A DNA stretch of 23,767 bases from Scenedesmus sp. ARA3 (taxonomy: Eukaryota > Chlorophyta > Chlorophyceae > Sphaeropleales > Scenedesmaceae). Below the pieces are notes generated by a model. The model saw only the letters and a program-made list of their open reading frames with translations, ran no database searches and was not told the origin of the DNA. Positions 1-17,761 of the stretch are shown here, piece after piece (position 1 is the stretch's first letter; every line of letters starts with the position of its first letter). The position numbers and the translations under genes were made by a program. Location: assembly GCA_004335835.1 (NCBI GenBank), contig RWJK01001740.1, positions 1 to 23,767 on the forward strand. The letters are read 5' to 3'.

Positions 1-1123
1 CTGACATGCCAAACTCACTACTGCCTCTGTCCCCAGTCAATCTTGTGATTCTTCAAAGTTTCACTGGAGCCCCAGAAGGGCTATGATGGCACGCGTGGCA
101 TTACCAGCACAGCAAGCTACAAGTTACACGTCCTATGCATCAGAAGCAGGCAAGCCTGCTTGAGCCTACCAGCACAGCAACTTGCAACCTGGTGTTGTGC
201 CCAGCAGAGCCTGCCGCAGGGCTGCAGCAGCAGCAGCAGCAGCAGCAGTTGCCGCTGTTGCACAACACTACTTGAACCAATGTGCGGCCAGCTATCAAAT
301 GCATCTTCGAAGCTCATCACACAGCTCCACACAGGATCTCAAAAACTCATGACACAGTACTGCATGAATCCTGACAACCACACATATACGCTTGACAGCA
401 TGTCGCTCTTTACGACCTTGTCACAAGTTGTTACGGTGGTCGACACAGTCGACTGCCTTTTCCCGCCTCTCACTGCACGTTGCCGCCATGACAAGCAGCA
501 TGCTCCCACGTGACAACTCTGCCAATCTTGTGCAAAGCAACCAGCGCAGCACAGACTCCAACCAACCCAACAGCACTTGTTGCACGGTCACCACCTGGAC
601 CAAGAAGATGCCATGGCAGACACCCTGCCACTATGTTAACAAGTTGTTCCTTGACCATCGTGACAGCCAAGCCACAGCAAAAGCTGGCACAGCCACACAC
701 CACACGTCAAAAGAGCCACGCCTTGTAGTATACACACTCTGTGGCTCGCAACATGCATACATGCTGTGCACTCTGCGTGATGCAGATGTCCACATGCCGG
801 AAGCACAAAGCTCCTAGCGAGACACCACCAGCAACACACCTCCCTGCCCCTCCCCTGCCCTCCACTTGCTGATCAACATCAGCCGCGGGCGCTGCACAAC
901 CAGTGGACTCAAGTGCAACCCGCCTCTGCATTAGCAGCACAGAGCAGCACCGCAGTTGACACTCCCAGAAGACAACTCTTCAGACAACTGCCTAGACAAG
1001 GCAGCCCCCAAACACCTCACACCTCACGCCCAAACAAAAGAGAGACCGCCACATCAACAGCATCAACATCTCTCAAAACCCAACAAAGCATCTCGGCTCC
1101 GCTGCAGCACTCCCACCACTCCC
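1..1123. other. left flank without a recognisable gene
   Basis: I see no conserved protein here in any frame. The open frames are short and made of low-complexity Ser, Gln or Cys runs. The stretch holds a CAG run near 222-249 and a 12-base direct repeat (CCAGCACAGCAA) near 104 and 170. It lies downstream of the stop of the minus-strand CGLD27 gene, so part of it is probably that gene's 3' UTR. The nearest TTACA (TGTAA on the minus strand, the usual green-algal poly(A) signal) that I found is at 124-128, about 1 kb past the stop. That is long for a 3' UTR, so the true end may use a variant signal. Confidence 0.5.
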
Positions 1124-4079
1124 TCACTGCATCATCATGTGCGTCCGCATGTCGTACCGCGGAGCATCAGCATCACCATCAGCATCAGCTGCTGCTGCTG
1201 CATCCTCCAGTGCCCACGGCTCATACTTGGACACTGACACATCATAGCTGCTGCTGTCCTGGCCAGCTGCTGCGACGCTGCTGCTGCTGCTGTTGCTGCT
1301 GCTGTAGCTGCTGCCATCATATGCTGCATAATAGGTCGCGCTGTTGACGGCTGGGGGCGGCACAGTAGCCAGCAGCACCATTGCAGCCGCCAGAGAGCCT
1401 GAAAGTGTACAAAGGCATCATCAAGGCAGTGCAGAGCAGCGTCGTCAGCAGCAAGTGTTGTCAGCCACAAGTGCTGGACATCCTATGTGCTAGCTGAGAT
1501 ACCTGCCAGTGTGCAGAGTTCCTGCTGCTGCTGCCACACGCATCCTTGTCCCAGCACTGCCATCGCAGGCAGATCTTGACCCTAGCTGATGCAATACCCC
1601 GACACAGCCGCCGTTATGCTGCTGCTGCTGCTGCTGTGCCGCACCTCCCAGGCCCAGCAGTGTGCCCTTGAGGCGCGCCAGTGCCGGCTTGACTGTGTAA
1701 TTGGACGTGAGCCGGTCACGCATCAGCACCTGCGGCGTCTTCACCCACACCTCTGCAATTGCCGCGGCAGCAGCAGCAGCAGGAGCACATGCAGGGTTAC
1801 AGTAGGGGTTTGTGACTTTTGTCGAAGTATCTACAAGCTCAAGCAGCACAGCATATCAGGCATACCCAACAGCTTCTGGGCAACGTACGACAACTACAGA
1901 CAGATGCAGGCAGCGATAACTGCTGCGACAAGAATGCTGTTGCAGGACATGCTGATACACCACGCTGCTGCCATCAAGGGTGTGGCACTTTCAGCTTCTG
2001 CAGCAGAGCAGCAAGCGCCACCAGCAAGCGTGTGCATTATCACTCACGTCCATCATACCAGCCGGTCTCCTCGTACTCCACTGTGGCACTGATCAGCCGG
2101 TCGCCAACGTGCTGCAAAAAGGAGAGGAAGTGCCAAGGCACAGGGCAGCAGGTTACATGAAGCTGCAATTGCACAGCAGAGGCAGTTCCTCCTCAGATGT
2201 ACTGCTCGCACTGGCTGCAACTACGATGAAGCAGCTACTGCTGCTGCTGCTGCCGCTGCTAGCCAGGCATATGACACACAGCAACAGGTCATCGTGCTCA
2301 CTTGCCAGCCCAGGTGCACCGCCACACCAGCACCGTCACAATGAAGCTGCTGCTACTGCTAGCCTGACACAAGTCAGCCACATCAAGCCAAACCAGCAGT
2401 ACATTGCCCTCACCTGCCAGCCCAGGTACAGCCGCCACACCAGCACGGTCACAATGAAGCTGCTGCTGCGACTGCTGCTGCTGCTGGTGGTGGTGATGGT
2501 GCTGCTGCTCCTAGCCCAGCACATGCTAGGCATCGTGAGATACAGGTCAGCATTCTCACCTGCCAGCCAAGGTACAGCCGCCACACAAGCACCGTAACGA
2601 TGAAGCTGCTGCCCGCACTGGCTGCTGTCAGGCACTGCAGCAGCTCCTTGTGCAGGTCAAAGGTGACAGCAGACACTGGCAGGCCCAGCAGCAAAAAGAA
2701 GCCCAGCCATGCTGCTGCCAGCTTGCCGGCAAAGGAAGGCACAGGCATGGTGGCCCAGTCAAACAGGAACATCTCCTGTGAGCAGGGAAGAGGATGGGGC
2801 ACGCGAAAAGTGTTATAACATCCTGCTGACGTGCTATTGAACCAGTTGCAGAAAAGCAGCTTCTGGAGAAAGGCGGGCGTGGGAGGAGTGGAAAACCAGG
2901 GCAGCAGTGTGAGGTAAGACACTGGCAGGCCCAGCAGCAGGAAGAAGCCCAGCCATGCTGCTGCCAGCTTGCCAGCAAAGGAGGGCACAGGCATGGTGGC
3001 CCAGGCAAACAGGAACATCTCCTGCAGGAGGTGGGGGAAGATAATTCAGAGGTGTGTTTGTGGCTTACGGCGGTGTGTTTGGGGTGTTTTACTTGTGGCC
3101 GAGACAAACAAAAAAAAGATGCTTCTGTTTGCAGAAACATCTTTTTGCAGAGAGAACATGCACAAGTGTAAATGACCGGCGTGCAAGCATACTGCTGACT
3201 GTGTTGTTGATGACAAACGTGACGTCTGCCCCCACTGCATTTGTGCGTGCGGTGCATTATGACAGCTGCAGGTGCTGCTGCAACGTTAGATTAGCGCGTA
3301 TGAATGTGCTTTCCTATTCTGGATGATGTTCCTGAATTTGGTGATCAACAAGGCACAGTAAGCTTGCGCCTGGCACAAGGCTGGCTGAGCAGCTGCAGCA
3401 ACTGGTAACTGCCAAACTGCCCACTGCAACTGCCATCACAGCCAGATAAAGAGTTGATCTGCTGTCCCACCTGCAGCTGCTTGAGCTCCTGGATTGGCTG
3501 CTGGTCACGGGGCACGGGGCAGCCACTGCACAGCAGCAGCAGCAGCAGCAGGGGCGGCGGCAAGCAAACACAGGACACACAGAAGCTGCAGTCAGCACCG
3601 GCCCGCACTGCTGGCTCTGACAGCAGCCCGCGCAGCAATGTATGCACTGCTGCAGGGCAATGCACTGCAAACAGTACTGCTGCACGATGTCTATGTGTTA
3701 CGGCTGCCATCAGCACCACCCACACCTGTTGCTGCTGCTGCTGCTGCTGCCACTGCTGCTGTTGCTGCTGCACATGCTGCTGCCAAAAACTGCAGCACAT
3801 GCATCTTGCTGCGCTTCAGGACTCAGAATCCTCCCAAATGCACCATTCTCATGCCAGGAACCACCTGCTGATGCATGCTCGTCGAGCTGGCAGCAGTATC
3901 ACCAACGCATACCTGGCCATCAGTAGGTCATCCTCAGCACCTCCCTTGATAGCAGCGCAGGTCGTCTTTGAAAGCCTCCATGCGGCTGATCGAGGTGCCA
4001 GCAGAGGCAGACCACGCTGCACGCTGCTGCGAACACCAGAGCAGGAGCTCGCTGCCTGCTGCCTCAGAGCCTGGGCCAT
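1124..4079 (-). CDS. CGLD27: CGLD27 / DUF1230 (Ycf36-like) chloroplast membrane protein, six exons
   Basis: Proposed exons in transcript order are 4079-3913, 3525-3471, 2775-2560, 2111-2048, 1752-1645 and 1398-1124. All junctions are GT-AG, the phases agree, and the total is 885 nt (294 aa). Exon 1 begins MAQALRQQAASSC and is rich in Ala, Ser and Arg, like a plastid transit peptide. Family hallmarks follow in order: CPVPRDQQPIQEL, the first membrane segment after FDWATMPVPSFAG, the second before WRLYLGWQ, then HVGDRL, EYEETGWYDGQVWVKTPQ, RDRL and YTVKPALARLKGTL. A last hydrophobic stretch (SLAAAMVLLATVPP) is followed by a Ser/Ala/Asp-rich tail ending at 1124. Several junctions split codons exactly where the family motif needs it (WYDG-Q, LMA-S-GCPVP). 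The family is conserved in green plants, diatoms and cyanobacteria, and from memory it is tied to iron-deficiency responses. The Ser-rich C-terminal tail looks lineage-specific. Confidence 0.9.
2302..2348 (-). repeat. downstream copy A of CGLD27 exon 3, donor side, frameshifted
   Basis: This is a second copy of the end of exon 3, 112 bases past copy B. The donor GTGAGC is kept, but one base is missing relative to copy B (CGGTGCACC against CGGCTGTACC), which breaks the frame. It is an older, decayed member of the same series. Confidence 0.8.
2414..2463 (-). repeat. downstream copy B of CGLD27 exon 3, donor side
   Basis: This repeats the last ~48 bases of exon 3 (SSFIVTVLVWRLYLGWQ) with the reading frame intact, followed by a donor GTGAGG. 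It is preceded by a CAG-rich run where the main exon reads GCGGGCAGCAGC, so the breakpoint sits in triplet repeats. It lies 146 bases past the main exon's donor, inside intron 3. Confidence 0.85.
2917..3021 (-). repeat. partial upstream copy of CGLD27 exon 3, acceptor side
   Basis: This is a near-identical copy of the first ~104 bases of exon 3 (2671-2775). It encodes EMFLFAWATMPVPSFAG and on through LLLGLPVS, and has its own intact acceptor (CTCCTGCAG before 3021). Similarity stops at GGCCTGCCAGTGTCT. The copy reads on into unrelated sequence with no good donor, so it cannot replace exon 3 cleanly. Asp in the main exon (FDW) is Ala here (FAW). Confidence 0.85.
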
Positions 4080-4115
4080 GCTGAGCTAAGACGAATAAAG
4101 AACTTTGATTCAGTG

Positions 4116-4123
4116 TTTATAAA
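4116..4123 (-). promoter_or_regulatory. TATA-like box of CGLD27
   Basis: The palindrome TTTATAAA lies 37 bases upstream of the CGLD27 ATG (4079). That fits a TATA box with a very short 5' UTR, or a start inside this AT-rich patch. Because it is palindromic, it could also serve the other strand, but I found no gene starting just to the right. Confidence 0.4.
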
Positions 4124-5900
4124 CGTTCAGCTCGATCTCAGTGCAAACCAGGCGGCGGATTTCAGTGGTGTTGCTTGCTCCAACTTTCAGCGCGTGGCCC
4201 CCACCGTCTGGGCGTGCGCAGCATGCGATGCAACTGCCCTGGGCTGAACACGTGCACCGTGGATGAAGCGAAGGTTGCTGCCGCTGTTGCGCCAGGGTGT
4301 GGTCAGGATGACTCAGGCGTTCAAACCTTGACGCTGATTTTGACAGCTCAGATGGTGAGCAAGCCGCTGGTACCTCGAGATAGTGCTCAGCGCCATCTCA
4401 GCGGCTCCATATCATCCTATGCAACGGGTTGTGTGATATTCTCACAGCCCAGGGCAGCAACCTGCAGGAACAGACATTCCTTGGACTCACAGTGGATCAG
4501 CTGCGACTGGATCCTCCCTGATGGTCACCTCACCATGTGCCATGGAGGCAGCGAAGCATGCCTGCTTGGCACAAAACGTTAGTGTACGAACAATCCAGTG
4601 CACCAGCTCTGCTGCCAATGTCGCTCAAGGCAGACCCTCCTCACTCAGTGAAGAGAGTGACTCTCGTCAGTGACTGACCTCCTGCCTGCAGGCAGCAAGC
4701 CTCGTCCGCATCTGGCAGGGTTCAAGGGCTTGGCGGCACCACCAGCTGTCAGGAGCTGGCTCGCATCTACGGCTGAGCTATCAACATGCTTAATGTTCCC
4801 GGCATGGCGGCCGCAGTGCTGGTGCTGCGGGTCACGTACGTGCACGCATGTCACGGGACGAGCATACGCAGTGACCACTGTGCAGATCTACTCCAGAGTG
4901 ACTACAGCATCCATGCTGTGGCGGTGTCACAATGTGTCTGTCGCCTGCTGTCAGCTCTGGCAATGTGGAGATGATGCTCAGCCTGGGCCAAGTTGGCATT
5001 GTAATGAATGCAATCGGCAACTTTCTTTATATTGCAAGCCCTAGGCTGCCTCAAGCAGCTGCAGTGCAACAGTCAACGGCACGCGCCAGCAGCATGCACA
5101 CCGACTGCAAACCGCAGCATGCAGGGCTTGAACGTGGCAACACCCTTGGCAAGCAAATCAAGCTTGAGCTCGGGGCGCGGGGCCGGATGGCTGTACATGG
5201 CGTTTCATGGCATGTCATCACCAGGCAACACCAAGATGATGTCAGTCATCGTCATCATGTTACCCATCAAGCCATATGTGTTATGACATTAGCTGCAAAT
5301 ATTGACCACGTCACGCACACAGGCCCCACACGCTGACAGACTGCTGTGGCCGCAAACCAGGGCTGGCCATCAGGCTTCACAAGCAAACCACGGCGGTATC
5401 CTTGCATTGACAAGCCTGTGCGGCATGCTGCGTGTGTGCAGCCTGACAGAGACATTAACCTGCAGCCTCAGTCTGCTATATTGCTGTATTGGGATATTTA
5501 TTCAAGGTCGTTCACGACAGATATGGCTGTGACCTTGGCAGTGCCAAGCGCTTGGCTAGCCAAGTTGGCACAGGCAGCCTGAGGGCAGTGCCAGGCTGGA
5601 CCAAAAGGCTATGCTCAAGCGTGTGACTGCGGCACCGCACATGCTGGTGAATGGGATGAAAGCAACTGTTCAGTGCGCCCTGGCACGTCAGGACCTCTCT
5701 GCTGCTTGCAGTATGACTTGTCCGCTGTCCCAATGTTACTGAGGTTTGGCTGTCTCAATCGAGGCGACGATCTTGGGCGAAAAGACCAAACACAGACACG
5801 ACGCGCATCTTTGAGGCCTCTGTTCAGGCCCGGATCCTCGCTTCCCTGTTTGGCATCTCTGCTCGCTGCTGTGCATCCACCCCTCGGCTGCTGCCATCGC
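4124..5900. other. intergenic stretch, no gene recognised
   Basis: I find no family signature in any frame. Open frames such as 4175-4582 (+) and 4670-5044 (+) have mixed composition and no conserved motif. A small inverted repeat (GAGAGT-G-ACTCTC) lies near 4652-4664. A 5' exon of the large TGS1 gene could lie here or in the next 700 bases, but I could not find the usual N-terminal TGS1 motif. Confidence 0.4.
5246..5275 (-). mobile_element. relic of a LINE 3' end
   Basis: On the minus strand the sequence reads ATGGCTTGATGGGTAACATG followed by a short, imperfect TGA-rich tail. This matches the 3' end of the LINE at the right edge of the window, where ATGGCTTGATGAGTAACATG follows the last codons of the ORF and leads into TGATGATG. 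Only about 30 bases survive, so this is an extremely 5'-truncated, somewhat mutated insertion. I could not find clear target-site duplications. Confidence 0.55.
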
Positions 5901-5923
5901 ATGCCGTTTCGCACAATGCAGCG

Positions 5924-6470
5924 CTAAATCATCTGCAAATCCTCCAGCTGTGCGCCTAGCGCTGCAGACGGCCAGCAATGGCTGCTCATCACCTTCTGCG
6001 GACAGCCCTTGACATACCCTTGAAAGACAACACTACCCACACCCTCCCCTACCTGGAAATCACCACCTTCTATCAACATGATGTGGGCCTGGTCGGGTGA
6101 GGCCCAGCTAGCCGTGTAGCTAGCACAACAGCAGCAGCAGCAGCAGTGCCAGGCAGCAGCAGCATGCTGGCCCCAATCCAGCACCTTCCTACAAAACGTT
6201 GCTGAAGGATTCGAACTTTGTTACTTGCAGGAGCGTGTCATCACCTCGCACGCCACGCAGCCCGCCCCCTCAGGTGAGCAGCAGGCGCTGCTTGCCTGCT
6301 GTACCCATTGTCACAATTTCGTAATGCACATGCCACCTACCGCGTCTTCTCTGGCACCACCCAGCAGCCAACTGGTAGCCCAGCATACCAGCACCAAACA
6401 GCACCCCAAAGAAGCAGCACATTACCACCTCATTGGCACTCCAAACCTTGTCAAATGCCCCGCTGCTGGT
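5924..6470 (-). other. possible fragments of an unidentified minus-strand gene
   Basis: Two pieces look protein-like rather than low-complexity. The first, about 6466-6340 on the minus strand, reads FDKVWSANEVV followed by a strong membrane segment (FFGVLFGAGMLGYQLAAG) and a possible donor GTAGGT. The second, about 6127-6060, reads SWASPDQAHIMLIEGGDFQ and ends at a good donor GTAGGG. The phases of the two pieces do not join directly, so another exon would be needed between them. I do not recognise the product. If real, this gene lies just upstream of the first TGS1 exon I can place, on the opposite strand. Confidence 0.25.
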
Positions 6471-6602
6471 GATGCACGCTGGAAGACTCCTGCAGTCGAC
6501 AGGTGCCGAGTGTCCGGCAGTGCCTTGTATCTGCCTGCAGCCTGGTGTGCTGCTGCACCTGCTGCACACACCACTGCACATGATATCGACAAACTTGCCG
6601 CC

Positions 6603-6643
<41 letters not shown>

Positions 6644-6645
6644 AG

Positions 6646-14413
<7,768 letters not shown>

Positions 14414-15720
14414 GGAAAGAGTGAGGGAGTGGCGGCTCGTTGAAGGTTTTTGAGCGGTGCCTGCTGTAGTTGCATGATGAGGTGTGACGTACACTGCTGT
14501 ACAACAGCGGTGACTGTGTATCAGATGTGCTGGGGCGGGGTGTTCTTGTGCCGCTTTGGCGCCGCTTTTGCGCCGTTTGTACGGGGCTGGGTGGCTGCTG
14601 TTGAAGACAGAGTGTGCTGGCAGGCATGTACCTGCCAATTAAGCACAGCAGCAGTTGTATCGATACTGTCATGGTAGGCTACTTCACTGTAGGGAGAAGC
14701 CGGTCACCCATACACTGTGTGGTAGCTTGCAGGCGTAGTGGCCGGCACATGCTGGCGCATGGTTTGCCGGGGCCTGGGTGTTTGCTGTGTGAGCTGATGC
14801 TGCTGGTGTGGCTACTGCTGCCAGTGCTGGGATCTGTTCAGCTGATGCATGTGTGTTGAGCTGTGTGTTCCGTGTGCAGCACTGGGGCAGCCCGTACTAT
14901 GACTTGCGTATCACGCAGATCTTAGCAGGCATTTGTAAGGTTATCTGGCGGCAGCTGCTGCTGCTACTGCCTGCTGCTGTGCTCGGCAGCTGTGCAGCTG
15001 GGTTGGCGCTTTACAGTCAATTCAGCACAAGATCGTATGAACAGTGCAGCAAATGGCTTGCTTTTGTAACGTTTGGGAGAGGACAGGTTGACGTTGCTGC
15101 ATCAAGTGCTGGCTGCAACCATTTGGTGCCGTTGAGAAGCGCTCAGGCATGACTTTCACGGCGCACTACTTGCAGTTGTTTGCATGCCCATACTTGCACA
15201 TCAGCTTCACATAGCTAGTGCACAAGTGTTATTTATTTGACCTGTAGTCCTGCAGTATAGATTTCAGTGGGCTGAAAGTGATTGGGCGTTGTGTTTGTTC
15301 ACCTTCAAAGTCGGCTGGCTGTGCTCCTGTGCTGTGATGTACAGGTGTACTGCAGCAACTTGCTTGAAGCTGTGATGTGTGCTGAGCGCCACCTGGATTG
15401 CACGTCATGCTGTGCTGATGCACAAGCTGCACTTTTGATGTGAGTTGCAGCAGTGCTCCAACTTTTTGCAGCACACCTGCGGTGTGGATTGTGGCTGGCT
15501 GAATGTGGCGATGGCTGCATGCTGCGCGCTTGTGCAGGGTGGCTGCTGAGACTTAGCCGCAGCAGCAGCCTTGTTGCTGCCATTGGCAGTGGCGGTGCAC
15601 GCATGCCGTGAGCTGTCCTGAATGGTAACATGCTGCTGATGATACTGACTCTGTTGTGCCATCCATGGATCAGGAGTCTACACTACTGTACTATCCTGGC
15701 CAGGTCATCCTGATCAGGAT
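14414..15720. other. TGS1 3' UTR and intergenic sequence
   Basis: No protein family is recognisable on either strand. One stretch near 14880 (+), HWGSPYYDLRITQILAG after an AG acceptor-like site, looks protein-like but matches nothing I can name and lies past the TGS1 stop. The rest is TG-rich and typical of the introns and UTRs in this window. Confidence 0.4.
14934..14938 (+). terminator. candidate poly(A) signal TGTAA for TGS1
   Basis: TGTAA is the common polyadenylation signal of green algae. The first one I found after the TGS1 stop is here, about 520 bases downstream. A second lies at 15065-15069. Either gives a 3' UTR of plausible length. Confidence 0.35.
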
Positions 15721-15727
15721 CAGCATC

Positions 15728-15732
15728 TTACA
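15728..15732 (-). terminator. candidate poly(A) signal of the phospholipase A2-like gene
   Basis: TTACA on the plus strand is TGTAA on the minus strand, 229 bases past the stop of the phospholipase-like gene. Confidence 0.4.
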
Positions 15733-15739
15733 CCAGTGG

Positions 15740-15905
15740 CGCTGCAGTACCATATGGTACATGCATGGCGCAATGTCATAGTGCATACAGCAGTACCGTA
15801 GCGCAGTATCATAGTGCAGTACCATGCTATGACAGTGCAGTCATCAGAAGTCTGTCAGTCAAGTCCGTCATCCAGTCACTGAAGTTCAATCACTGACGGT
15901 CACGC
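15740..15905. repeat. degenerate short-repeat patch with a 14-bp palindrome
   Basis: Variants of CATAGTGCAGTACC recur several times between 15740 and 15850, and CAGTCA/GTCAGT words recur to about 15900. GTACCATATGGTAC at 15747-15760 is a perfect palindrome. This patch separates the 3' ends of two convergent genes (TGS1 and the phospholipase-like gene). Confidence 0.5.
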
Positions 15906-15960
15906 AAGACTCCTCCGTGCGACTGTCTGCTGGTCACATACACCTAGCAGCTGCTATGCC

Positions 15961-17101
15961 CTAGGGCCGCTGGAAGCAGAAGTCCGTCCCCGCAAGTGCT
16001 GCAAACGGCGCCGGGCACGCCGCGGCATCCGTGCTCAGCGTGTTGTTGGCAGCGCGCACGGCGTTGTACGCCAGCTGCGCCCGCACGTCGCGCCACACGC
16101 GCGTGAACGCATTCCCCGGGTATAGCGCCTCGCAGAACGCCAGCATGTTATTTCTGAACAAATCGTCGCAGCGCAGCACGCCTTCGCTGCCGGACCAGCC
16201 AAGGTGGAAGGCACAGCTGTAGCAGAAGTCGTGCATGTAGCAGCAGGGCGTCAGGTCCATGAATATGCCCCGCAGGAAGTCGTCCGGCGCGGAGCAGCCA
16301 TCTGCGGCAGGGTTGGCGGCAACAGGAGCAGTATCTTAGACAGGGGCATGCAGCTGCATGGTGATTGAAGGTGCAATGGTATGACCCGTCCAAGCTGCAG
16401 CGCAGTGGCATGGAATGTGTGGTGCCTCATTTCAGACCATGTGTTCAACATGTTGTGGCTCATACGATGGTGCCAGGACCCACATGTAACTATCCTCTCT
16501 CATTTCAGTCGGCGGCTGCAGCTGGCCTGCGCATGTCACTCAGGCCATGTGCGGGACTATCAGTAGTTCCAGGCGTGAATGCAGGACATATCTAGCTGAC
16601 ATAGTTTGCTGCACAGCCCATGCAAACGCAGACTGCTCGCTGCTCGCACCTGTTCCGCTGTCCCGCGTGCTGCATGTAGAAGCCGTGATGATGCCCAAGG
16701 TACAGCAGCAGCAAGGAGGCAGTAAGATCAGCAGTGGTGGGTGCTTCGAATGCGTTGAACATCCAGCTGCACTGATCTTATCAATGCCCAATGCAATGAT
16801 TTATTGCAGTCATGCTCACATTCAAATGCAGCAGTGCTGGCTCACTGTGACATTTTGCAGATGCAGGCTCAATAGCTGCTGCAGCTGCGCCAGCTGTGAC
16901 AATGCGCATGCCAGCTACTTGAGCAAAGTCACCTGTTGCAGGAGGGTGGGATGTCTGCAAGGCGCAGGGGGCCCTGCCCCACAAAGGACACATTGCCGCT
17001 GCACGTTGTCTGATCAGCTGCCGGGGCTGCTGCAGCAGCGGCGGCGTCAGCAGCAACTGCAAAATCCAGCAACAGAGCAGCAGCAGAGCAGGCATCAGCA
17101 T
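15961..17101 (-). CDS. secreted phospholipase A2-like protein (two-exon model)
   Basis: The well-supported exon is 16301-15961 (acceptor CTGCCGCAG). It encodes DGCSAPDDF, then LTPCCYMHDFCYSC, with the PLA2 active-site pattern CCxxHDxCY. RCDDLFRNNMLAFC supplies a second acidic site and Cys. It ends DFCFQRP and stop. Secreted PLA2 enzymes cleave the sn-2 ester of phospholipids using a His/Asp pair and calcium. A compatible first exon is 17101-16933: ATG followed by PALLLLCCWILQLLLTPP, a typical signal peptide, ending in a GTGACT donor with one leftover G that completes Asp of DGCS. The joined model is 510 nt (169 aa), close to secreted PLA2 length. The first exon rests only on phase, signal-peptide character and position. 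I cannot assign the PLA2 group. Confidence 0.6.
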
Positions 17102-17309
17102 TTGACCAATATTGTATCTTCTCCAGGCTGGAGCAGCACCGTTACTGCTGTGCACTGGGCAGTAAATGTCACTGCAATGATGGGGATTGATTTAACAGCA
17201 GAAACTCAGACAAACACCCAACAGTGTTCCACTGCGAGTGTGCTGGCTATAGGCAGGCACCGAGCATGTGCCAGGGTTCTACAACCACAGAGTACCTTCA
17301 GAATACCTT

Positions 17310-17590
17310 CCGCCTGCAGCTACATCGCCCACCTCTCCAGCTTTGAGTTGGTGAAAAGCGCGCTATCAAGCCACTCCAAAGCTTTCTGATCTGCTCTCAG
17401 CAAAAATCGGTTGCCATGCAAGTAGTCATGGAATTTCTCCACTGCCCACTTCACAGCCAGACATTCACCTCCTGTATCAGCGTAGCTCAGCAGCTGTGAG
17501 AGAACGTGAAGCAAACGCAAGGGGATGCTCCTCGCCATCTGCATTCTCCAGTGACAACACCGCGCCAATCGCCAACCGACTCCAATGTGT
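17310..17590 (-). mobile_element. decayed Ty3/gypsy RNase H fragment
   Basis: Read across frames on the minus strand, it gives WSRLAIGAVLS, NADGEEHPLAFASRSL, then GGECLAVKWAVEKFHDYL, RADQKALEWLD and SKLERWAM. This is the order of the RNase H domain following the reverse transcriptase of Ty3/gypsy LTR retrotransposons. There is at least one frameshift near the AEL/YADTGGE junction, another before WSRL, and a TAG directly after RWAM. No LTRs, integrase or reverse transcriptase are seen nearby, so it is an isolated pseudogene fragment. Confidence 0.8.
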
Positions 17591-17761
17591 AGTCAAAATT
17601 CAGGACAGGGCCCAGTCAGGCAGAGCAAGCACGTGTATGTTGCTAGAAGGTCAGCTGATGCCTGTGTGACTGCAGCAGGGCATGCCGGACAGTAGTGAGC
17701 GCAGTTGCAAGCTGCCAGGTCGTAGATAACAGCCAAATACGCATCTGTGTTTATGCGAGGT

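Noticed and set aside
4175..4582. 135-codon plus-strand open frame
   Set aside because: No recognisable domain and no clear codon bias; not enough to call a gene.
6050..6110. Cyclophilin-type motif (LIEGGDFQ resembling IQGGDFT)
   Set aside because: Neighbouring residues do not fit the isomerase fold and no other cyclophilin motif is nearby.
6200..6222. tRNA-like B-box (GTTCGAATCC on the minus strand)
   Set aside because: The bases flanking the loop do not form a T stem and no matching acceptor stem or anticodon arm is found upstream.
14876..14940. Extra TGS1 exon encoding HWGSPYYDLRI
   Set aside because: It lies past a TGS1 C-terminus that already matches the family end (VERNILNDHFKGVTVY). 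The resemblance to PPWGGPLY is weak.
16547..17389. 280-codon open frame on the plus strand
   Set aside because: Mixed composition with no conserved motif, and it runs antisense across the PLA2 signal-peptide exon and the RNase H fragment. It is open by chance.
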